64,000 bases of DNA, from contig NC_051095.1 in NCBI RefSeq assembly GCF_901709675.1, positions 22,109,456-22,173,455 on the forward strand. Direction: 5' to 3'. The notes under the pieces were generated by a model. That model searched no databases. It saw nothing but the letters and a program-made list of their open reading frames with translations, and was not told where the DNA came from. How positions within the stretch are numbered: position 1 is the stretch's first letter; every line of letters begins with the position of its first letter. This document shows, piece after piece, positions 54,537 to 64,000 of the stretch. The position numbers were made by a program, and so were the translations under genes. Source of the stretch: Syngnathus acus. Taxonomy: Eukaryota; Chordata; Actinopteri; Syngnathiformes; Syngnathidae.

Positions 54537-56462
54537 TTTGTAATGCATTCGTTAAAGAGGAAGTCATGATGAGCAATTATGAATTTAGGTTGAATTAATA
54601 AATATTTGAAAGATTAGAATAACTAATTTACACATTATAAATTGACAATTTTTCCTGATGAAGTATGAACTCATGATGAATTCATAATTTGCAACTATTG
54701 AAGAATTATAAATTATTAATTTGCAAATACTTAATAATTTATGATTAACTTATGATTCAAATTTTGTTTAAGAAATATCCATTACTAGTCAACTTTATAA
54801 TGAATTAGCAAAAGATTAAGCTCAATGAACAATTATTAGGTCATTGAATTAATTAATAATTAATTACTGAATGGTTATGGATTAATAATTTGCAAATGGT
54901 AAATAGTAATTGACTCAAACTTGACTAAGGAATATCCTTAACTAATGTTTGTATTGCAAAAGATGAAGTCATGATGAACAATTATGAATTTGTGTTACGA
55001 AATTTGTAACGAATTGACAATCAGGAGTTGATCATTTGCAAAAACTGTGTGACCATGTCATATGATCAGGTTTACTATACCATCAGGAACCATTGAACAA
55101 ACAGCTACACGTAATTTTGTTCTCATCGTTTTAATATCATCCTGGCAAGGAAAATAGTAACGCTGGTATTCCATTCAGATCGCTGATGTAGAAACATTCA
55201 TGGCAGAGTGTTCAGAAGAATTGTCATATGACGTGATTGGGGCAGTAATGCAAAGAATGGAAAATTGGTTTAAGTGTCTCTCAGCAAACAACGAATAATT
55301 AACTATCGACGGAACCATCATCCCACTCACTACGGAACAAATAAAGCATGACCAGAAGATTGACCCTAAAGTTGGACTTTTAATTCAGTACAAAATTGCA
55401 GCTAGAAGACCATAACTCCAAAACCACAGTTGGCAGGTCACATGTATTATTAAAGAGTTGGATATCAAAGAGCGTAGAGTGTGGTATAGGAAAACATTGA
55501 AGAGAAAACACCCGTTGCTTCCCAAAAAACACAATATTACAGTGTTAAAAAAACTCCATGATGAAATGGGTCACAAACTTTCTTGGCAAAGCCAAGTTTG
55601 AGTCAATTGCTCCCATTTTGAGGCTTGTCTCAGTAGTAGCATGGGGGAGAACATGTATACTCCACACAAGAAGGCCAAATCTGGAATCGAACCCTGCACC
55701 TCTTAACTATGAGGCAGATGTGCTAACCAGTGTTACACTGTGCCGCCTAAATGTCATTAGAATAAATATGTAGTAGCCTTAAATTTAAACCATGTGAAGT
55801 TTTGACACCTTGGGTTGACTTCCGCTTTAGTGATTGTAACAGACAACATGGTCATCAAGTTGTGGTAAAAGTTTGTCACTTTAGAAAAGGGGATGCAACA
55901 GTATGAATACTGAATACAGTTGCGTTGTACGCATGGAAATATAAATTGTAAATGCTAATACAGTTTACATTTATTGGCATATCAACTTGAGAGTGGATCT
56001 GAAAAAAGGGTTGTATTAAATATCACAAATTAATTACCCACTAATAAGGCTCTTTTGAAGAACTGAGCTATGATGACCTTGAATGCTCAGAAACATATGC
56101 TAGCCCCTCAAAGGTCTTTACAGCGTTCATGTTAGTGCGTTTTGCAATGGCGGGACAAACCAGGTATGAGAAATCACATCTTTTGGTCATGCATTCTTAT
56201 GATTAGCAATAGATATTTCCTTGTCATGAGTTAATCATTAGTTGGTATGTGCAAGTTATTCATTCCTAATTCTTCAATAGTTGCAAATTAATAATTCATT
56301 ATGAGTTAATTTTCCATCACAACTTCATGTTTTGCTAATGCATTCACAAACTATTAAGTAACAAATTTTAAACTATGTCATCCTATTCTTTTAAAATGTA
56401 CCAATTCTTAATTCAACATGAGCTCATAAATGTTTATCATGACTTCCTAATGCATTACCAAT
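54537..56462. mobile_element. AT-rich inverted-repeat composite element
   Basis: The left end (GTAATGCATTC..., GAGGAAGTCATGATGAGCA) is the imperfect complement of the right end (TTTATCATGACTTCCTAATG). Both flanks, about 300-500 bp each, are filled with AATTATGAATT/TTTGCAAAT-like units. The middle (55330-55600) holds degraded coding text: KERRVWYRKTLKRKHPLLP then VLKKLHDEMGHKL, which looks like an integrase HHCC region. Classification is uncertain. Confidence 0.5.
55642..55747 (-). mobile_element. SINE head fragment
   Basis: Antisense GGGGGAGAACATGTATACTC through GAATCGAACCCTGCACCTC to GCTAACCAGTGTTACACTG, the tRNA-like head of the SINE family, inserted inside the AT-rich element. Confidence 0.7.
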
Positions 56463-56961
56463 GATTAACATTAGCCAACGTCTTTGGAAAGGTCTTTCTT
56501 AGCACTCATTCTACAGCTGTATTTTTAAAGAATGCAAATGGACACGAGTCTTCCTTTTTCCATTGTACCCCTCCTCCTCTACTCTGCCAACAGGGAACAG
56601 ATGAGAGGTCAAAGGTGTCACCTGTAGAGGAAGCGGCCTTCTGCTGCTCGCATGCCATTGCCTTATTACACACATACGTAATTCACCACATCTCAGGGGG
56701 GAGGCGAGACTCAGATGGGAGCCATTACAGGTGCTATCAAAGCAGGCACAAATATCTATACATGAACACACTCGCTGCCCCGTGGTTGATGCGAGTCCTC
56801 TGGAGTGACACTCAGCCACCTTTGACCCTTTTTTTGTCCTTCCTAATTATCATCAGCTCACACTTAACTGCATCCACAATCATCATCAGTGGCCCCAAAC
56901 TGAAACAAATCTCCATTTTGCCATTGAGGCACTTTGATGCGTCAGGTGACTGTGGTGAATT

Positions 56962-56992
56962 TGCACACACGCACACACGCACACACACACAC

Positions 56993-57080
<88 letters not shown>

Positions 57081-57099
57081 ACACACACACGCACACACG
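56962..57099. repeat. CA microsatellite
   Basis: CA repeat with several CG interruptions. Frames through it are artefacts. Confidence 0.97.
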
Positions 57100-59661
57100 A
57101 TTCTTTTAATCCTCAAGAGTTATGCCTATTTTCCAGGGACCGACGTATTACAGGAGCTGTCAATCATTTTTTTTGGGGTGGGGAGTGGATTGGAGTTACC
57201 TTTTCTGATAAAAATAAATAAATAAATCATTTGTGTTTTAGTTCAAAATTAATTTGTGCCGGAGGCAGCTTCTCTTCAAACATTGTACTGGCCTCTGTGA
57301 CTAAAGTATATTTGTGACGTGCTGTTACTACTGTAAAAGTCCCACCGAAGTTAATAATTATAGGTAATTATAAATATTGCAAATATACAGCAGATAACCT
57401 GATCCTGGAAACTACACTGAAAATATAGTGTTAAATGATCAGGGATGGTGTTGAGAGCAGAATGGCGGTATTGCATTAGCACCATTTAGTAATACTGTAA
57501 GATAACATTTAAAATAATCTAAGATGTAACGTTGTTAAAACAAGGTGTCACCTATTTCAACCCTGATTAGTGTCTATTTGAAATTGTAACCACACCCTTG
57601 GGGAATGACCAAAGTTGACTGGTTAGACTCGCGAGAATATTCTTCTGCATTATTTTCCTTTTTGCTTTGCAGGACGGAATCAAACTTCCTGAAGGTAGGC
57701 AAAACTCCGGCATTATGCTATTTGATGATTTTTTATTTTGAATAAAAAAGGCTGTAGTTTGAATGGCATGATGCTGAATCCTGTAGCATGCCACATACAA
57801 TTATTTTCATGTAATAGAACATTTAGAATGGTAATCTATTTTTAAAATTATTATTTGGCCAACAGGGAGACTTCTTCTGCAGGTTGTTTGCAATCCTCTG
57901 TCAGAAATCAGGGGCTGATGATACTGTTGTGTATGAGAAAGGATTATGCGTAATCAGTTGCATAAACCTCTCGGGTTTACTTATTTGGCCATGAATCCCG
58001 ACAGGAAATGGACTTGCAAATCTAAAGTCAATAGTTTTATGTCCATATTCTTCTGTTTTGCTGTCATGCCATTTTGAAGGTGTCCCAAAGACTCTGCAAG
58101 ACTACTCAACATCTCAACAGCCATTTGATGATTAAAGCTTGTCTATGTTGACACGTTTGGGAAACCAGCCAGGTGTCAAAATGTTCAAATGAAGGCAACG
58201 TTCATGCACAGAGAGATGCTACCCTATCCAGACCAGATGTAAGGGTCTCGTCAAATAGGTCATGTCTCGTGTTGCCACCACCTCCTGGGTGAAACACTTT
58301 GCAGGAGAATGTCAGAATGGAATGTTTGTATGTGTGGGCACTGAAAATGAATTACTTCGGTTCAGGTAAATTGTTCACATCTTCATGACGATAAAGCTTT
58401 TCTTTTGACCACCAATGTTATTACTATGGACCCGATTGCATTTAGAATCGAGGAGGATTTGTTCATTGTTATTGGTGTGTCTGACCTAATTTAATTACCA
58501 TCACATTGATGGGCAGTTTTTGCATGAGAATAATAGAAGAACATATGTTGTGCCCTATTGCCGTCTCGTATGAGCTCTCTGAAATGGACATATACATTAA
58601 AAAAAAAAGAGTCCATTAACGGAGTGATACAATTATTTTTCCTATACTTGAAACGCACGACACATAAGAAGATCTCTCTCTGTCTCACTTAATTGGTCAG
58701 AAAATTATTTATTTGTGATAAATAATTCATCATTGTCCGTCTAGCTTTGCCAGCATCTCATAATGGCAAACAGAACAAGTAATAATATTTTAAATAGATT
58801 GCAGAAAGTTTATAATTGACACGTGTGACCACTTTTGGTGAAAACCTTTTTTGGTGCTTTGCCCTGAGATTGTTTTTTAACTTAATTTCACATGTGCCTT
58901 GGCTCAGTAAAGATTGGGAAACACCGCACTGTGTTAGCTTTATGTAGTTTATGATACACCTTTCCAGCATGAAGGTAGAACAGGCTCTTATTTTGTCCTT
59001 TCCTTGTCACCTATTGTCAGTTCAGCCTCCAATTTGAAATATCCAATTATATGTAAAGGGTCAGGTCAAACGCAGGAAGCTGACCTGATTGGTTCGACTC
59101 AGGTATTGATGGGCATGTGAGACAAATCGGCTGCTATCGCCGCTGCATATAAGAGTGTGTCTAATCGTTTCAGCTCAAGGGTTTCCCGTTTCCAGTCACC
59201 TCTTGACCACTGCTTCCTGTCAGGAGTGTTAAGTCTGCTTTTAATTAATTTTACTGTCTTGTGCACACTCACACACGCGCCAGGATATCTGGCCCCATCC
59301 GTCGTTGTTCCCCAGCTCATGCTTCATTAAGACTCAACAACTTCTGCTCGCAACCTTGGACACTGCCACACACATACTCCTGATCATCCTGCCACCCATT
59401 CCATTCCTTCACCCTTCTAACCCCTCACTTGACCGTCACCTCACCCCTTCACCTGCTCGGTTACCTCTTGCCAAGAAAACAGCCCTTGTGAACCTTGAGT
59501 CTTCATGTCAGAATGAGCATAATTGCATTTTCTGCACATTTTCTTAATCTGTATTGTATTATCATAGGTTTACTCAAACAACTGCGGTGGCCTCAAGCTG
59601 AATAAAACAAATGACTCATTGTGGTGGAGTTCTAAATTCAGTACAGACGCATGCTAAATTC

Positions 59662-59663
<2 letters not shown>
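57100..59663. other. Non-coding flank; only one splice-like microexon seen
   Basis: AT-rich, apparently unique sequence without a recognisable gene or repeat. The one structure of note is the 22-nt splice-flanked segment at 57673. Confidence 0.4.
57673..57694 (+). other. Candidate 22-nt microexon
   Basis: A long pyrimidine tract ending TTTTTGCTTTGCAG precedes GACGGAATCAAACTTCCTGA + AG, then a donor GTAGGC. Joined to the exon ending at 53151 it gives SWTESNFLK without a stop (2 + 1 nt complete the TGG codon) and ends in phase 0. Without transcript data it may be coincidence. Confidence 0.3.
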
Positions 59664-59736
<73 letters not shown>

Positions 59737-59738
59737 TA
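59664..59738. repeat. TA microsatellite
   Basis: About 75 nt of alternating TA with one CA interruption near its right end. Confidence 0.96.
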
Positions 59739-60142
59739 AATTCAATACACATATATACCCCCGTGGGAACATCTCTCTCTTATTTTCAGTTTTTTTCACA
59801 ACTGTGTTACTACTTTTGGATTCCCATAATTCGCATTTCACCTGCTAATCATCAGTTTGGACTAGATGTATAGTTGGTTGCTTAAATCAGATTAGATACA
59901 CTCACACTGAATTGACATGTTGACATGAATAGCATTCTACCATCAGTGGAAAGGTGTCGTGGAGTGTGTGTGTGTGTTGGTGTGATGCATATGGTAAAGC
60001 ACTCAGCAGGTCGGCTGTTAGTCACACTCCCGCTTCTCAAATTGAATTAGCGTTGACAACAGCATCGGGCGTGTGTGTGAGTGTGTGAGTGTGTGTTACT
60101 AGCTGTTGGCAGGCTGTCTGTCTTAGTGTGAAACAGAAGATA

Positions 60143-60143
60143 G

Positions 60144-60233
<90 letters not shown>
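60143..60233. repeat. AG microsatellite
   Basis: About 90 nt, almost entirely AG dinucleotides. A scrap of SINE head follows at about 60770-60830 (CCACAACCTCTGAACTGGGA). Confidence 0.96.
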
Positions 60234-60236
<3 letters not shown>

Positions 60237-61179
60237 TTTCCCTGAAATCAATTAGTGGGTGTCTATAGTCATGGGGGGGTGTTGGGCACATCCTGTAGAG
60301 GGCAGCGCAGACAGACAGCACCATCTGCGGTAGAAGGGAGTTGGACCCTGGACTTACATGAAAGAGCCAGGACAGTGGAAAAAGGAGAGGTGTCCTGCCA
60401 ACATTAAATCATGCTTTCCTTGCCACCACATATACTTTACCCCATCCTCTAACCTGCCATTTGATATGTCACACAGAAAGAACCATTCTTGTTCAATCTG
60501 AACCCTGTTCCTTTCAGTTCCCGGAGTGATAATCTGTCATACTCAGGAAGCCAAAAGAGGGCCTGATGATTTATCCATGATAGGCTAAAGGAATATCTTT
60601 GGTCTCCTACAAAACTTGATTTACGGGGTTTGAATTCAATGAAAGTCATCCTGGAGAGGGTGTCCATCTTTCTGTTTCACACATAAATACTCTTGACCAC
60701 GTCACACATAAACGCTCCTGTCTCACAGTGTGTAAGAACGATGTGACAGACATTGGAAGAACACACAACAGATTCAGATCCACAACCTCTGAACTGGGAA
60801 GCAGATGGGTTATCCACTGTGCCATCTTTATTTCAATTAATGAGTTTGAATGATCATATTCATTCTTTTGACAAATGTAAACTGAAAACATTTGTGTTTG
60901 ACATGTCAAGACAAATGCCTGACAATAAATCAAGTTTTACTTTTTGTTTCCAGATACCGTATTTGCATCTGGATTTGATACATGACTTACAAGATCAGTT
61001 GAAAAAAAAATATTATGAAACAAAAATCATCATCTATTAAAAGCACTGGAGCAGATAGCAATGTATATGTAATGTATTTATTTTTCAATTGTGTCAAACA
61101 TAGCTTGCAAGTGACTTCAAGTGGTGACCTCTGGCAGGGGAATGTTGATTTTTGCCAGCAAATGTTGGGTTAAAATTAG

Positions 61180-61470
61180 TATTATTTCTCAGCAAAACTT
61201 TACTGATAACCTGGTCACTTGTTTCAACAACACAGCACTTCAGGATGATGCTATAGCGCTTACAAAACCCGCACAAAACTCAAGGACAGCTACTTCCCCA
61301 GAGCCATAGGCACGTTGAACAACAGCTAAAACAAATAAACCCAAAATAACCACTACCGACGCACCTCTGTTACCATCCATTCTGCACCTTACCTTGTACA
61401 CCCAACTTGCTAAAAGCCATTTATTCCATATGCACTACTTAAAATGTAAATACATGTAGTCCTATATGAC
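61180..61470 (+). mobile_element. LINE ORF2 C-terminal fragment
   Basis: The plus strand reads KTRTKLKDSYFPRAIGTLNN near 61264-61325, the C-terminal phrase of Rex1/L2-type ORF2, followed by 3' UTR-like text. The repeated phrase near 61490-61555 (TGTGCAGAACA / ATTGAATA) looks like a short local duplication. Confidence 0.6.
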
Positions 61471-64000
61471 ACGTTAATAACATGTGCAATACAATGTTCA
61501 ATGTGCAGAACATTGAATATGTGTTCTGCACATTGAATAATGTGCAGAACACATTCACATCCTCATTTGTTCGCAAGTCTTCTGTAAACAGGAGATTATG
61601 ATACCGTTACTCCTTCCACCTGAAGCTTGTTGCTGATGACACTAAGCATTATGGTCTTTCTCTGTAGCTCCCCAAATGTTTTTGGCATGCTGCTTTTTTA
61701 TTTATTTTTATCTGTTGCTTAGTATGCCAGTGGCTCTTTTTTTCAAGACATTCCAAACATATTGACTTTTCTTTCATGGCATCTGATTGATTTTCCATCG
61801 ACCTCAACTTCACAATTGCTTGTTTTCCACTCGTGCATGGTTTTCATGTTGGTCACAAAATAAAATTCACTTTCTCAAGCGCATGTGGACACACACACGT
61901 GCAAGCCAGGTGCGGGGACACGTGTTTAAAGTGCTTGTCCTAGAATCATTTAACCTCTGCTCCTGTAAGACAGCGGCCCGTCAGGGGGCACATGCCAATG
62001 CACTTCTCTTTACACACCCACACACACACACAAACACACACACACACACACACGCACACACACGCAGCATACTTGCGGACATTCCACTCGGAGCAGGCGC
62101 ACACCCTGCTCCTTCAACATGCAGAGTTCTACTCCTGCCATTGCTACGTTGAGCGTCCGCTAAGAGCACTGGTGAAGCTGTCCGAGTCCGTGATGAGCGT
62201 ACACCAGCTGCACAATATAACCACTCAAAAGACAGGGCCCTCCATGGTAAGCGGAGCAGAAGCAAGAGAGTCTCAGTATCTTACATCTATTTGATTGGTG
62301 TCTCGAAGAGCTCTTAATAACTGTTAAACTGCCCTTGCTTTTCACATTACTCACTTAGAGTAATTCAATTTCAGCCACAGCTGTTTTCACTCGAAACTTT
62401 ACAGCTGAGCTCAGTCACCTTCAATAATTTGACCCAATAAATAACAAGCTTTTATTAAGTTTGTAGAGAAAATAGCATCCAGTGTAAACAAGGCTCATAG
62501 AGCCAAATACAAGGCAGGCTGAAGGGCATGCGTAAATCCATGTGCTTGCCAGACACTAAACAGCAGCTATTATTAGAAGATAACTTGCATGCATGTGGCG
62601 TGTGTCAGCCAAGTGTATGTTAATCTAATGAAGGCAGAGTATATTTACACTTCCCCACTGGCATCTCCCCTTTCAGGATGCCATTTCACATGATTGGAAG
62701 CAAATGACTTCTGGGTCAAATTTCTCTCCCTTCACTCCTTGTCAATCAGACTAGACCGTTTGTTGTTATAAAGGTGAATCAGTAGTTTTCTCATTGTTTT
62801 AGGCACCACCTTCAAGAATATTATGTTGACATGATAGTAAACAAATTAACCAAACAGGTTGATTCAAATGCTGTTTATTTGTTGCAGAGTGTTGAAATGA
62901 AAGAAAATCAATGCCAGAATGCACAATTGATGTGAACAATTACCTATCTTAAAAAGAAAATGGAGAGTAAACAAAGAAACATCTTAAATTCCCAAGATAC
63001 CATGTTCCCATTAAGTCCTTTTATTGACAGAATTCATTAAATCACACAAGAGACAGTCTTTGGCTATATTACTCACCATACTGTATTATCTTAATGTTTA
63101 AACATCATTTCGGTGTCAAAACATTACGGAATTATAGTTGTGAAAGAAAAATGTCCAAATATGACCGTCAATACTGAAGCCTAAGCAGGTGCTTACAGTG
63201 TGTGTGTATATGTGTGTGCGTGTGTGTGTGTGCAGGCGTGCACATGTGTGCACATGTGTTATTACTGCATGTTTTGGAGGCAGGTGCAAAGTTCTGCTCT
63301 CCCAGTATGAAAGCAATTTGTCTAATTGAAAAATCAAGAATTAGTTGGGAGTTGAAACTGATTGTCCAGCGTAGGCAAACATGGAAATGGCTGACAGTAT
63401 CAAATAGCAGCCCAGATTACATGTGACTGCAGACAAAGGGAAGGCTGTTTGATAGCAACGCACCTGACCACTCGCTCAAACACGGGCAATCCCCTGCCTG
63501 AATTCTTCAATTAACTTCTTCCTGCTATTTCCACGTCCAGAAAGCATTAGCTCACCGTCATGCTCAGCCTTGACAAGGTAATTGCTGTTTGGCTATGAGC
63601 ATTTGTCGGGAAACAGGTCATTTCCCCTGCTTTAGCCAAATCGAGATGCCCTCGAGGGAGGGGTGTGTGCCTTAAAACCAATCTGGACATCTCAGACTTT
63701 CTCCATATCTTGCTCTGAAAAGTGTCAGAAGAATTACTTCACTGGCCATTATGGAATCGCCATAGTAATAACTACAAGAATGACAACACAGCTGTTATAG
63801 AGGAGCCAGTGCTTGTTTAAATAGTCTTCTAAATTTAGAGTACCGTATGTCATTTCCTAGCTTTTCTGATTTCTCCTGTAATTAGTTCAGGGTTTTGTTC
63901 TAATTGGACTATTTTTCCGCAAGATGCCCATGTACAGTGCCATGAAAATGTTTTTTGCCCTCTTCTCCAAAATGTTCCCCCACTTTGATGTTTAAGATCA
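61471..64000. other. Right flank; little recognised
   Basis: Holds short CA runs (62015-62065, 63199-63235), one exon-like block at 62125-62246, and at 63938-64000 the start of a Tc1-like element (TACAGTGCCATGAAAATG) cut by the window end. No other gene seen. Confidence 0.4.
62125..62246 (+). other. Candidate internal exon, unidentified
   Basis: The 122-nt block follows a plausible acceptor (CTCCTTCAACATGCAG) and ends at a donor ATG|GTAAGC. Only one of the three forward frames is open, 40 codons, reading FYSCHCYVERPLRALVKLSE and ending TTQKTGPSM. GC content and codon choice look coding. I do not recognise the protein. It would need a phase-1 upstream exon, so it cannot directly follow the microexon at 57673, which ends in phase 0. 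Confidence 0.3.

Overview
The window looks like nuclear DNA from a teleost fish, probably a percomorph. Genes are split by GT-AG introns. Between them lie CA/AT/CT/GGAA microsatellites, tRNA-like SINEs with ATGG-type tails, RTE-, L2- and Rex1-like LINE remnants, and short inverted-repeat transposons of hAT and mariner type. Nothing prokaryotic is present. All family names come from reading translations and recalled family sequences; no search was run.

Five protein-coding genes can be rebuilt exon by exon. From left to right they are tmem182 (minus, 5 coding exons, 247 aa), tasl (minus, 2 coding exons, 257 aa), sh3bgrl (minus, 4 exons, 115 aa), a short HMGN-family gene (plus, 6 exons, 96 aa) and tent5d (minus, 2 coding exons, 1127 aa). 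Reading phase is kept across every junction. sh3bgrl and the HMGN gene are head to head with start codons 1.1 kb apart across a CpG-rich interval. In human, HMGN5 and SH3BGRL are also neighbours in this arrangement, with TENT5D nearby on Xq21, so the right half is probably an old conserved block. The genes do not form one pathway: a muscle/adipose membrane protein, an endolysosomal innate-immune adaptor, a small thioredoxin-fold protein, a nucleosome-binding protein and a non-canonical poly(A) polymerase.

The most unusual gene is tent5d. Its poly(A)-polymerase domain is interrupted by about 740 in-frame residues rich in Ser, Thr, Pro and acidic residues, making it nearly three times the usual family length. 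Right of tent5d, on the plus strand, there is a signal-peptide-like first exon (52958-53151) and a 22-nt candidate microexon (57673-57694) that joins it in frame. These may begin an unidentified secreted or membrane gene that continues past the window.

The rest is mostly repeats. Notable structures are a three-level nested insertion at 8.5-11.5 kb (mariner-like element in a hAT in a LINE), a transposon carrying a 251-bp tandem array at 20-21 kb, and a hAT-type element with a perfect 8-bp target duplication at 24.8-25.9 kb. Three elements at 2.4, 19.9 and 43.5 kb share one architecture.
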